Shown: positions 6,835 through 12,816 of the stretch, piece by piece | Layout of the letters: the number at the start of each line of letters is the position of its first letter | Numbering within the stretch: position 1 is the stretch's first letter | NCBI GenBank assembly: GCA_965602785.1 | Contig: CBFDAH010000064.1 | Location: 1-13,947, forward strand | Origin: JBGSLA01 sp965602785 | GTDB taxonomy: Bacteria; Desulfobacterota; Desulfobaccia; Desulfobaccales; 0-14-0-80-60-11 | DNA length: 13,947 nt | Reading direction: 5' to 3' | The notes under the pieces: model-generated | Seen by the model: the letters and a program-made list of their open reading frames with translations, nothing else | Told to the model about the DNA's origin: nothing | Databases searched by the model: none | Position numbers and translations under genes: made by a program

Positions 6835-6906
6835 TGTTGTTGCTTAAGGGTCAGGACTCCGCGCCCCCTGGCCCCCTCCCCCGAAAATTACTCCTGGCCC
6901 CCTGCC

Positions 6907-9111
6907 TCAACCGCTGGCCTGGCGCAGCTTGGCGGTTAAATCCGTATAGCGCCGCACCGGCTTATCGTTTTTGATGGCCAGAGCCAGGGCCTTTTTGCTT
7001 CCCATAAGCACCACCAGGCGCCGGCCCCGAGTGAGGGCGGTATACAAAAGGTTCCGCTGCAGGAGCAGGTAATGCTGGGTGGTGAGAATGAGGACGACCC
7101 CGGGAAATTCGCTCCCCTGGGACTTGTGCACCGTTACCGCGTAAGCCAGGGTGATCTCGTCCCCTTCCCCGGACTCATAGAAGACCTTCCGTCCGTCAAA
7201 CTCCACCACGAGTTGGCCCGTGTCGGGGATAAAGCCCGTCACCAGGCCGATGTCCCCGTTGAAGACCTCCTTGTAGTAGTTGTTCCTGAGCTGCATTACC
7301 TTGTCCCCCCGGCGGAAAACCCGGGCGCCGAAGGTGAAACGGGGGGCCCTTGGATTGAGGCGCTGCTGCAGCGCGTGGTTCAGGTTCTGAACGCCCACCG
7401 CGCCCCGGTGCATGGGGCTGATGACCTGGAGGTCCCTGACGGGGTCGAAGCCATAGCCGCGAGGAAGCTGCCAGGACACCAGGTCCAAAAGGCGCGCCTT
7501 GATGGCTCCGGGGTCCTGGAGCTCCACAAACACAAAGTCCACTTCGCCGAAACGCCGGGGCAGCAGGGGAAAAGCCCCCTGGTTGACGCGGTGGGCGTTT
7601 ACCACGATGAGGCTCTCCTTGGCCTGGCGGTAAATCTGGGTCAACCGGGCCACCGGCACCACCCCGGAGTCCATCAGGTCCTTGAGGACGTTCCCCGGCC
7701 CCACCGCCGGGAGCTGGTGCACGTCCCCCACCATGACCAGGCGGGCCCCTTGTGGGATGGCCCGGAGCAGATGGTACATGAGGAAGGTGTCCACCATGGA
7801 CATTTCGTCCACCACGATGACGTCGGCCCGGAGGGGCTCGGCCGCGTTCCGGCGAAAACCGCCGATCTGGGGGGAAAACTCCAGGGCCCGGTGAATGGTG
7901 CTGGCCTCGTCTCCCGTGGTTTCACTCAGGCGCTTGGCGGCCCGGCCGGTGGGGGCCATGAGCAGCACCCGCGCCCCCAGCTGCTGGTACAGGTCCAGGA
8001 TGCAGCTCACAATGGTGGTCTTGCCGGTGCCCGGCCCCCCGGTGAGGATAAACACCTTTTCTTTCAGGGCCAGGGTGACGGCCTGGGCCTGTTCCTCCGA
8101 GAGCTCCAGGCCCCGCTCCTTTTGAACCTGGTCCAAAAGATCATTCAGGTGCAGGGGCGCTGGCGGCGCCGGAGTCATCTTCAGGAGCCCCAGGTCTCGG
8201 GCAATGCCGCTTTCCGCCACCCAGGCCGTTTTTTTGTATACTGCTTGCCCCTCCGACAGGTCCTGGACCACCACCCGGCCTTCCCGGGCAAGAGTCCTGA
8301 GGGCCTCGCTGAGGGGGTCCTGGGGCACGTTGAGGAGTTCCTGGGCGTTTGTGAGGAGGAGATCCTTCGGCACGAAGACGTGCCCCTCCCCGGACATGAC
8401 GTCGATGGTATGGACTAAACCCGCGGCCAGGCGGGCCGGGGTGAGGGGGTCCAGGTTGAGGCGGGAGGCCAGCCGGTCGGCGGTGGTAAAGCCCAGCCCC
8501 TGGATGTCCAGGGCCAACTGGTAGGGGTTGGCCGTGGCCACCTCCAGGGCCCGGTCTCCGTATTGTTTGTAAATCTTGGTGGCAAAACTGAGGCTCAGAC
8601 CCAGTCCCTGAAGGGCCACCAGGAATTCCCGGGCTCCCTGGTGCTCCTGCCAGTCCCGGGTGATCTGCTTGATACGTTTGGGGCCGATGCCCGACACTTC
8701 TTCGAGGCGTTCCGGGGTATGGTCAATGACTTCCAAGGTCTGGGGTCCGAAGTGGGTCACCAGGCGGTTGGCCAGCTCCGGTCCGATGCCCTTGATAAGC
8801 CCCGAGGCCAGGTACCGCTGGATGCCGGCCACCGTGGCGGGGAGCACCGCGTACCACCACGTGACCCGAAACTGCTCCCCCCACTTGGGGTGAATTTCAT
8901 AGCGGCCCTTGAGGTTAAGCTCCTCCCCCTCTTGGGTGCTGGCCAGGGGCCCCACCACGGTGACGGGCTCCCGGCGGCCCTTCACCTTGAGGCGCACCAC
9001 CGCGTAGTGGCTTTCCGGATCCGCAAACGTCAGGCGCTCCACCACTCCGTCCAGGGTGGTGAGGGGGTGGGAGGAATCTTCAGGGTTGCCGGTTGATTTT
9101 TTAAAAGACAA
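6907..9111 (-). CDS. recD2: ATP-dependent DNA helicase RecD2
   Basis: RecD2 is a 5'-3' superfamily 1B helicase working outside RecBCD, linked to DNA repair and replication-fork stability. This 734-residue protein has the long N-terminal region of RecD2 type, with an OB-like segment (about 18-85), helix-hairpin-helix motifs (LIKGIGPELANRLV, 105-118; VSGIGPKRIKQI, 139-150), Walker A TGGPGTGKTT (357-366), Walker B VIVVDEMSMVD (431-441), GDVHQLPAVGPGNVL (462-476), the UvrD-like AVTVHKSQGSEFP (658-670) and motif VI LLYTALTRGRR (688-698). The length fits RecD2 and not the shorter RecD subunit of RecBCD. The start is a TTG with a poor ribosome binding site; an in-frame TGA lies seven codons upstream, so translation begins there or at a later GTG near residue 23. 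No partner genes are adjacent. Confidence 0.95.
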   Translation of the reverse strand: MSFKKSTGNPEDSSHPLTTLDGVVERLTFADPESHYAVVRLKVKGRREPVTVVGPLASTQEGEELNLKGRYEIHPKWGEQFRVTWWYAVLPATVAGIQRYLASGLIKGIGPELANRLVTHFGPQTLEVIDHTPERLEEVSGIGPKRIKQITRDWQEHQGAREFLVALQGLGLSLSFATKIYKQYGDRALEVATANPYQLALDIQGLGFTTADRLASRLNLDPLTPARLAAGLVHTIDVMSGEGHVFVPKDLLLTNAQELLNVPQDPLSEALRTLAREGRVVVQDLSEGQAVYKKTAWVAESGIARDLGLLKMTPAPPAPLHLNDLLDQVQKERGLELSEEQAQAVTLALKEKVFILTGGPGTGKTTIVSCILDLYQQLGARVLLMAPTGRAAKRLSETTGDEASTIHRALEFSPQIGGFRRNAAEPLRADVIVVDEMSMVDTFLMYHLLRAIPQGARLVMVGDVHQLPAVGPGNVLKDLMDSGVVPVARLTQIYRQAKESLIVVNAHRVNQGAFPLLPRRFGEVDFVFVELQDPGAIKARLLDLVSWQLPRGYGFDPVRDLQVISPMHRGAVGVQNLNHALQQRLNPRAPRFTFGARVFRRGDKVMQLRNNYYKEVFNGDIGLVTGFIPDTGQLVVEFDGRKVFYESGEGDEITLAYAVTVHKSQGSEFPGVVLILTTQHYLLLQRNLLYTALTRGRRLVVLMGSKKALALAIKNDKPVRRYTDLTAKLRQASG

Positions 9112-9220
9112 GGTAACTGGCGGCTTATCTCACATGACATCGAAGAACGACTGGCTTGACAGAGCCTCTCTTAAAAGCCTCAGATACTATTCTCCGTTCG
9201 GGATAGCCTCCTGGAGCATA

Positions 9221-9592
9221 TCATTTCCCGGGGGTTATTTCCTGGATTTCTTTGAGCACCATGACCCAGTAAGAGCCTCGCTCAATACCGGAATATTTCT
9301 GTAAAGTCCCCTGAATTTCTACTCGGCGGTCTTGGAACCTGGCGATCTTCCGGTCCCCGGGGTCAACCTCGATACGCCGCAAGGACTGGGAATCAGTGAC
9401 CAGAGGTGCATCCAGCACCAGAACCCAGCCTGGGGTTTCCCCGCCGATAGCCGCAGCCTTGTGGAGTCTCCCCGTGATGGTTACCGGCCCCAGGGTTTTC
9501 TGATTGCCGGCCGGAGCAGGTAGCGCCAAGCCATTGAAGAAGATGAGGAAAAGCACCAGACAGATACTGGTGCCCTTGTGTGGTTTTGCCAT
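9221..9592 (-). CDS. Small secreted protein of unknown function, third gene of the fur-feoA operon
   Basis: The 123-residue product begins with a basic stretch and a hydrophobic segment (ICLVLFLIFFNGLALPAPAG, 10-29) that reads as a Sec signal peptide, probably cleaved after an Ala near residue 28. The mature part is about 95 residues, rich in short beta strands (VTITGRLHKAA; GWVLVLDAPLV; RRVEIQGTLQK; SYWVMVLKEIQEI), a pattern like a small OB-fold. It has no cysteines after the signal peptide and no heme or metal motif that I can see. AGGAG sits just before the ATG. The gene lies 17 bases after feoA in the same direction, so it is probably co-expressed with fur and feoA. A periplasmic role connected with metal handling is inference from position only. 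Confidence 0.7.
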   Translation of the reverse strand: MAKPHKGTSICLVLFLIFFNGLALPAPAGNQKTLGPVTITGRLHKAAAIGGETPGWVLVLDAPLVTDSQSLRRIEVDPGDRKIARFQDRRVEIQGTLQKYSGIERGSYWVMVLKEIQEITPGK

Positions 9593-9609
9593 GCTCTCCT
9601 GACTGGTTT

Positions 9610-9882
9610 TTACTGAGCCGTTTTGCCGAGTTGTCCCTCCAGGGGAACCACCATAATCTTCTGGCTCACCCCCCGGCCCAGGGCCACCCGGCCGCCGTTC
9701 ACCCCCACGATGATGAGGCCCTTGTTGTTCTGGAGAATGTCTACTTCCCGGCCCAGATTGAGGCCCAGGGCCGCCAGGCGGGACCGTAGCATGCGCCCCC
9801 CGGAGTAACTGGTGATGCGCACCCGCCGGCCGGGGGGGACGGCTGACAGGGGTGTTTCAGATGGGTTCGAGGCAGCGATCAT
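9610..9882 (-). CDS. feoA: FeoA-domain protein
   Basis: FeoA proteins are small SH3-like cytoplasmic domains that support the ferrous-iron permease FeoB, and similar domains occur at the C terminus of DtxR-type regulators. The 90-residue product shows the characteristic pattern: PPGRRVRITSYSGGRMLRSRLAALGLNLGREVDIL (16-50, in two adjacent blocks) followed by GLIIVGVNGGRVALGRGVSQKIMV (55-78). Length is normal. It starts 5 bases after the fur stop and is followed by the small secreted protein gene, so the three form a tight operon. No feoB is adjacent, which is unusual for a transport FeoA; feoB could lie elsewhere, or this could be a free-standing accessory FeoA. The domain call is secure, the specific partner unknown. 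Confidence 0.88.
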   Translation of the reverse strand: MIAASNPSETPLSAVPPGRRVRITSYSGGRMLRSRLAALGLNLGREVDILQNNKGLIIVGVNGGRVALGRGVSQKIMVVPLEGQLGKTAQ

Positions 9883-9887
9883 AGGTT

Positions 9888-10343
9888 TTATCCGTTATCC
9901 AGCACGCCGGCATATTTCGGCCGGCAGCTCTTACAGTAGCCTTTTACTTCCCATTGGTGGGTGATGATGTGATAGCCGTATTCCCGGGCCAACTGCCCCT
10001 CCAGGAACTTCAGGCGGGGTTCCTCGAACTCCACGATTTCCCCGCAGCCCAGGCATCTCAAGTGATTGTGGTCCCCATGGCCGTAAATGTGCTCGTAGTG
10101 CCAGTGACCGTCGGTGTATTCCACCTCCCGAATCAGGCCGCAGTCTAAAAACAGGCGCAGGGCCCGGTAGATGGAGGCCTTGGACACCTTGACCCCTTTC
10201 TGCCTGAGACGCAAATAGAGCTCTTCCACGTCGAAGTGCTCGTGGAGCACAAAGACCTCCCGGAGGATAACCTCTCGCTCCGGGGTGCGCCGCAGCCCCC
10301 GCTGGCGGATATATTCCCGGAAAATCTCTATCTCCGATTTCAT
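9888..10343 (-). CDS. Fur-family metal-dependent transcriptional regulator
   Basis: The 151-residue protein has the Fur winged-helix domain (RRTPEREVILREVF, 18-31; SKASIYRALRLFLDCGLI, 54-71) and the dimerisation domain with metal sites. HYEHIYGHGDHNHLRCLGCGE (82-102, in two parts) supplies His residues and the Cys97-x-x-Cys100 pair, and a second pair, Cys137-x-x-Cys140, completes a structural zinc site. Being first in an operon with feoA, it is probably an iron-sensing Fur, although Zur- or other metal-specific family members cannot be excluded from sequence alone. ATG start. An inverted repeat, TTATTG...CAATAA, lies 15 bases upstream and may be its own operator. It differs clearly from the second Fur-family gene in this window, which has PerR residues. 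Confidence 0.9.
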   Translation of the reverse strand: MKSEIEIFREYIRQRGLRRTPEREVILREVFVLHEHFDVEELYLRLRQKGVKVSKASIYRALRLFLDCGLIREVEYTDGHWHYEHIYGHGDHNHLRCLGCGEIVEFEEPRLKFLEGQLAREYGYHIITHQWEVKGYCKSCRPKYAGVLDNG

Positions 10344-10358
10344 TCTGTCTATTTACGT

Positions 10359-10381
10359 TTATTGAGTATAAATTGCAATAA
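10359..10381 (-). promoter_or_regulatory. Candidate Fur-type operator / -10 region upstream of the fur-feoA operon
   Basis: A 23-base element, TTATTG followed by 11 bases and CAATAA, is a perfect 6-bp inverted repeat in an AT-rich patch. On the minus strand it contains TATACT (10366-10371), a good -10 hexamer, but I see no good -35 box at 16-18 bases. Overlap of an inverted repeat with a -10 box suits autorepression. It does not match the classical E. coli Fur box closely. Confidence 0.4.
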
Positions 10382-10515
10382 GAATCTTTCGGTTTATCGC
10401 CCTAAATAGTTACCTGTTTCAATATTTTTGCCATCCCCCGGGTCCTCCTGGGCCATCTTGCATTTTCCCTGCCTTCATGCCATGGTGAGGGTACAGGACA
10501 GGGCAGGAAAGGCAT

Positions 10516-10537
10516 TAGAGTCCGGTACAAAAATTGC
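10516..10537 (+). mobile_element. Insertion-sequence-end-like motif, copy 1
   Basis: TAGAGTCCGGTACAAAAATTGC matches the motif at 11901-11922 at 18 of 22 positions, in the same orientation. The shared GTCCGGTA core and following A-rich run resemble terminal repeats of some IS families, but I cannot name one. It may be the remnant of a small non-autonomous element. Confidence 0.3.
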
Positions 10538-10913
10538 TTTGGTGATAATCCCCGCGTTCTCAGGAACAAGAGATACATGAAACCAGGGTTTTTGTAGAGC
10601 GCCCAATGCCCGCCATGAATCTTGGGACATAAAGCCCTGTTCATTTCCAGATAGCTGTTGCACTAGGGTAAAGCTTTGGTGGCACAGGTTTTCAACCTAT
10701 GCTGCCCCAGGCTAAAGCTCGCGGCTAGGTATCATATGTAAACATGTGCCGTTTTACAAAATCCCTGCCGGACAATATCGGGCCGGGGGGGAATGATGAG
10801 AATGCTCTTCTGGAAAAAAAATTGACTGGAGCACTGTTGCCAAGCTCTCAGGTAAGGGTTGACTGGAGGCTGGGTGGCTATCCACGCAGGCTACCTGAAT
10901 CGGGGATTGAGCG

Positions 10914-11666
10914 GTGACGGAAAAACACCAACCTCCCCCTGAAAGCACGTCCCGGGAGAAGGACCTCTTAGCCCTGGCCCGGCGGTTGGGGCACCGCTTC
11001 AAGGACCAGAGCCTCCTGGACTTGGCCCTGCGCCATAGCTCCTATACCCATGAGCGCCCCGGGGCCGGACCCTCCAACGAGCAACTGGAGTTCCTGGGGG
11101 ACGCGGTGCTGGCCCTCACCATCAGCCACCTGCTTATGGAGAGCTTTCCGGACAGCACCGAAGGCGAGCTCTCCCGGCGCCGGGCGGCGCTGGTGAACGC
11201 CCGCCAACTGGCCCAGGTGGCCAAGCGCCTCGACCTGGGCGCCTGCCTGCTCCTGGGCCGGGGGGAGGAGCGCCAGGCCGGTAGACAAAAACCCTCGCTC
11301 CTGGCCGACGCCCTGGAGGCGGTCCTGGCGGCCGCCTACCTGGACGGCGGCTTCAAAACGGCCCGGCGCCTGGTCAGCCGCTGGTTCGCCCCCGTCCTGG
11401 CCGAGCAGGCCCACCTCACCTGGCAGGACGCCAAAACCGCGCTCCAGGAACTCACCCAGGCCCGCCACAAACTGTCCCCCACCTACCATCTCTTAGAAGA
11501 GAGCGGCCCCAGCCACGCCCGCCACTTCACGGTGGAGCTGTGCCTGGGGGAAACACCCCTGGCCCAGGGGGAAGGCCCCTCCAAAAAACAGGCCGAACAA
11601 CAGGCCGCCCAGCGGGCCCTGGAGAAGCTGCGGCAGGAGGACAAAGAGGGTGGGGGAGGGGGCTAA
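10914..11666 (+). CDS. rnc: Ribonuclease III
   Basis: RNase III cleaves double-stranded RNA, including rRNA precursors. The 250-residue protein has the catalytic signature NEQLEFLGDAVL (55-66, with Glu59 and Asp63), the second acidic pair Asp132/Glu135 in LLADALEAVLAAAYLDGGF (129-147), and a C-terminal double-stranded-RNA-binding domain (about 172-241) with KTALQELTQ and SKKQAEQQAAQRAL. The start is GTG, preceded by GGGGAT at about 6 bases. Length is typical apart from a C-terminal EGGGGG tail encoded by a G-rich run that belongs to a long palindrome overlapping the stop codon. It is the only plus-strand gene here and stands alone, without the usual neighbours era, acpP or lepB. Function is secure. 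Confidence 0.96.
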   Translation: MTEKHQPPPESTSREKDLLALARRLGHRFKDQSLLDLALRHSSYTHERPGAGPSNEQLEFLGDAVLALTISHLLMESFPDSTEGELSRRRAALVNARQLAQVAKRLDLGACLLLGRGEERQAGRQKPSLLADALEAVLAAAYLDGGFKTARRLVSRWFAPVLAEQAHLTWQDAKTALQELTQARHKLSPTYHLLEESGPSHARHFTVELCLGETPLAQGEGPSKKQAEQQAAQRALEKLRQEDKEGGGGG

Positions 11667-11695
11667 GGGCCGCGGGCCCTTACCCCCTCCCCCAC
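11650..11695. repeat. Long palindrome spanning the rnc stop codon
   Basis: GTGGGGGAGGGGG, TAA and GGGCC on the left pair with GGCCC, TTA and CCCCCTCCCCCAC on the right around a GCG loop. This gives a 21-bp stem with one bulged C at 11663. The TAA stop of rnc (11664-11666) lies inside the left arm. The hairpin would be very stable in the rnc mRNA 3' end and could protect or end the transcript, although no T-run follows. Confidence 0.85.
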
Positions 11696-11818
11696 GCCCC
11701 CTCCTCCAATCCCCGGCGGCCCGGGTTCTCGGGGGGGCTGGTGGCCTCTGGGGGGGGGGGTGGGGGCCAGGGGCGGGGGGCCCAACCCCCCCCCCCCACG
11801 CCCCCTCCTCCAATCCCC
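11689..11818. repeat. Tandem G/C-rich duplication with 26-bp direct repeats
   Basis: An identical 26-base sequence (CCCCCACG, then CCCCCTCCTCCAATCCCC) occurs at 11689-11714 and 11793-11818, 104 bases apart. Between them lie G-runs of 7, 10, 5, 4 and 6 bases (11731-11780). Each copy is the right flank of a G-arm / C-arm palindrome, so a whole hairpin unit seems to have been duplicated. Confidence 0.75.
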
Positions 11819-11829
11819 TGCACCAATAT

Positions 11830-11880
11830 GGTAGCACGGGCTTGAAGCCCGCGCTGCACGGGCAAGATGCCCGTGCTACC
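11830..11880. repeat. Double REP-like palindrome, copy B
   Basis: Two adjacent hairpins (GCACGGGC-TTGAA-GCCCGCGC, and GCACGGGC-AAGAT-GCCCGTGC) are enclosed by an outer repeat GGTAGCACGGGC / GCCCGTGCTACC. The second hairpin plus flank (11856-11883) is the exact inverse of 6804-6831. Confidence 0.85.
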
Positions 11881-11900
11881 GGCACAGGGGGTTGGAACAG

Positions 11901-11922
11901 TAGTGTCCGGTAAGGAAATTGC
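11901..11922 (+). mobile_element. Insertion-sequence-end-like motif, copy 2
   Basis: TAGTGTCCGGTAAGGAAATTGC is the better-preserved partner of the motif at 10516-10537. A 5-base complementary segment (CGGAC) occurs about 20 bases downstream. No transposase fragment is visible next to either copy. Confidence 0.35.
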
Positions 11923-11958
11923 AGTATCGGACCATCTTCAGGAGGGCAAAATGTAGCC

Positions 11959-11974
11959 GCAGGCTTTAGCCTGC
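11959..11974. repeat. Small REP-like hairpin
   Basis: GCAGGC and GCCTGC form a 6-bp stem around TTTA, flanked by GTAGCC and GCCAGC that extend the pairing imperfectly. It has the layout of the other REP-like units. Confidence 0.6.
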
Positions 11975-12044
11975 GCCAGCTTGAGAAGAGACGCCTGTGC
12001 CACTAACGTTTTCTTTAATCTGAGGACCCCAATCCCTTAAGGTG

Positions 12045-12096
12045 TAAAAATAAAACCGGGGAAGGTCAGGCCCTGCGGGCCCAGCCTTCCCCGGTT
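12045..12096 (-). terminator. Rho-independent terminator of the perR-desulforedoxin-rubrerythrin operon
   Basis: AACCGGGGAAGG (12054-12065) pairs perfectly with CCTTCCCCGGTT (12085-12096), with an inner GGCCC/GGGCC stem. On the minus strand the hairpin is followed at once by a TTTTATTTTTA tract (12045-12055). It lies about 80 bases past the rubrerythrin stop, which fits the end of that operon. Confidence 0.88.
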
Positions 12097-12138
12097 CCCC
12101 TAAAGAATTGGGAATGGGGTGCGGAGGGAGTGCGTGTA

Positions 12139-12161
12139 GGGGCGGGTTTCAAACCCGCCCC
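12139..12161. repeat. REP-like palindrome
   Basis: GGGGCGGGTTT and AAACCCGCCCC form a perfect 11-bp palindrome around a single C, preceded by GTA. It lies between the rubrerythrin stop and its terminator, so it would be carried on that mRNA. Confidence 0.8.
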
Positions 12162-12178
12162 GGTTAGATGGCGATAAG

Positions 12179-12673
12179 TTAATCGATTTTCTTAAAAGTC
12201 TTGCCCTTGGCGCCGCACACCGGGCAGTTCTCCGGAGGGGCTTCCTCCACGGTGTAGCCGCAAACGGGGCACACATGCATGTCCACCATCTTCTTCTCTT
12301 CCATGGCCTGCAAGGCCTTCTCGAAGAGATCGTGGTGGATTTTCTCCACTTCATTGGCATAGTTAAAGGTGCGTTCCGCGTCTTTGTTGCCCGCGTTCTT
12401 GGCATCGGCAATCATGGCGGGGTACATTTCCGTGAATTCATGGAACTCCCCGCCGATGGACTCCTGGAGATTGTCTTTAGTGGATTTGATGCCCTTCAGG
12501 GCCCGGAGGTGGTTATGAGCGTGGATGGTTTCGGCTTCAGCCGCCGCCCGAAAAACCCGGGCCACCTGCGGGTAGCCCTCCTGTTCGGCCTTGGCTGCGA
12601 AAGCCAAATATTTCCGGTTGGCCTGAGACTCACCGGCAAAGGCTTCCAACAGATCCTGGGTGGTCTTGTCCAT
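12179..12673 (-). CDS. rbr: Rubrerythrin
   Basis: Rubrerythrin is a cytoplasmic non-heme diiron peroxidase that reduces hydrogen peroxide in anaerobes, taking electrons through its rubredoxin-like iron site. The 164-residue protein has the four-helix erythrin domain with ligand motifs AGESQANR (Glu15, 13-20), EAETIHAHNH (Glu48/His51, 46-55), GGEFHEFTEMYP (74-85) and ANEVEKIHH (Glu110/His113, 106-114). The short C-terminal rubredoxin-like domain carries CPVCG at 135-139 and CPVCG at 150-154. Length is slightly shorter than the 190-residue D. vulgaris type because the rubredoxin part is compact. AAAGGACGG precedes the ATG. It is the last gene of an operon with perR and desulforedoxin (14 bases after the latter) and ends at a strong terminator. 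PerR derepression under peroxide is the likely control. Confidence 0.96.
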   Translation of the reverse strand: MDKTTQDLLEAFAGESQANRKYLAFAAKAEQEGYPQVARVFRAAAEAETIHAHNHLRALKGIKSTKDNLQESIGGEFHEFTEMYPAMIADAKNAGNKDAERTFNYANEVEKIHHDLFEKALQAMEEKKMVDMHVCPVCGYTVEEAPPENCPVCGAKGKTFKKID

Positions 12674-12687
12674 GGTGTTCCGTCCTT

Positions 12688-12810
12688 TTACTCTTCCAAA
12701 AGTTTCATGGGGACACCGCAGCAGACCAACTGACCGCCGCCGGCTTCCACGACCTTAACTTTGTTACCGCAAATCTTGCACAAATAACTTTGTCCTGTTT
12801 GTGTGGGCAT
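12688..12810 (-). CDS. Desulforedoxin (40 residues)
   Basis: A short frame between perR and rubrerythrin encodes 40 residues: MPTQTGQSYLCKICGNKVKV, then VEAGGGQLVCCGVPMKLLEE. Cys11-x-x-Cys14 and adjacent Cys30-Cys31 are the exact ligand pattern of desulforedoxin, the small homodimeric Fe(SCys)4 protein of sulfate reducers and the same fold as the N-terminal domain of desulfoferrodoxin. The EAGGGQLVCCGVPM stretch is typical of that family. An AGGAGG ribosome binding site lies 11 bases before the ATG. The superoxide-reductase domain found in full desulfoferrodoxin is absent, so this is free-standing. Its place between a peroxide sensor and rubrerythrin suggests it is an electron carrier for peroxide reduction, which is inference. 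It is easily missed by gene finders because of its length. Confidence 0.93.
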   Translation of the reverse strand: MPTQTGQSYLCKICGNKVKVVEAGGGQLVCCGVPMKLLEE

Positions 12811-12816
12811 TGCTGA

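Larger units (their letters stand above)
6511..6906. other. Non-coding, palindrome-rich gap between recD2 and zapB
   Basis: No convincing gene is present. The stretch holds a perfect 14-base palindrome at 6660-6673 (CCAGCCCGGGCTGG), a GC-rich hairpin around 6718-6748, the hairpins listed separately at 6751-6770 and 6808-6834, and a C-rich tract at 6862-6882. An imperfect inverted repeat (about 6527-6561, CCTCAGGAC against GTCCGAGG) lies upstream of the zapB promoter. None of the hairpins has a T-run positioned as a terminator for recD2. Confidence 0.6.
10344..10913. other. Intergenic region between fur and rnc, no gene supported
   Basis: This 570-base stretch is the divergent gap between the fur operon and rnc. 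It contains the operator candidate next to fur, an insertion-sequence-end-like motif (10516-10537), a degenerate REP-like hairpin (10678-10706, with AGGTTTTCAACCT at its core) and two copies of TTGACTGGAG (10822-10831 and 10859-10868). A minus-strand open frame at 10402-10644 (80 codons) has no protein family features, no good ribosome binding site and overlaps the IS-like motif; I do not call it a gene. No rnc promoter with a paired -10 box was found. Confidence 0.5.
11667..12178. other. Repeat-dense intergenic region between rnc and rubrerythrin
   Basis: No gene is supported in these 512 bases. In order they hold the right arm of the rnc palindrome, a G/C-homopolymer duplication (11689-11818) with G-quadruplex-forming runs, a double REP-like hairpin (11830-11880), an IS-end-like motif (11901-11922), a hairpin at 11959-11974, the rubrerythrin terminator (12045-12096) and a REP-like palindrome (12139-12161). 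GGCACAGG (11881-11888) and CCTGTGCC (11994-12001) form an inverted pair bracketing the IS-like motif. Confidence 0.7.

Noticed and set aside
7072..8418. A 448-codon plus-strand open frame antisense to recD2
   Set aside because: It lies wholly opposite a firmly assigned helicase, has biased composition (many His, Gly, Pro, Val) typical of a GC-rich shadow frame, and shows no family motif.
9056..9304. An 82-codon plus-strand frame across the recD2 start and the gap before the small secreted protein
   Set aside because: It overlaps the 5' end of recD2 and the 3' end of the next gene in antisense and has no family features or convincing ribosome binding site.
10402..10644. An 80-codon minus-strand frame in the fur-rnc gap
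   Set aside because: No recognisable domain, no ribosome binding site and unusual composition; it overlaps the IS-like motif. I treat it as chance.
11493..11913. Several Pro/Gly/Arg-rich frames on both strands after rnc
   Set aside because: They run through homopolymer and palindrome repeats and carry low-complexity protein sequence with no ribosome binding site.
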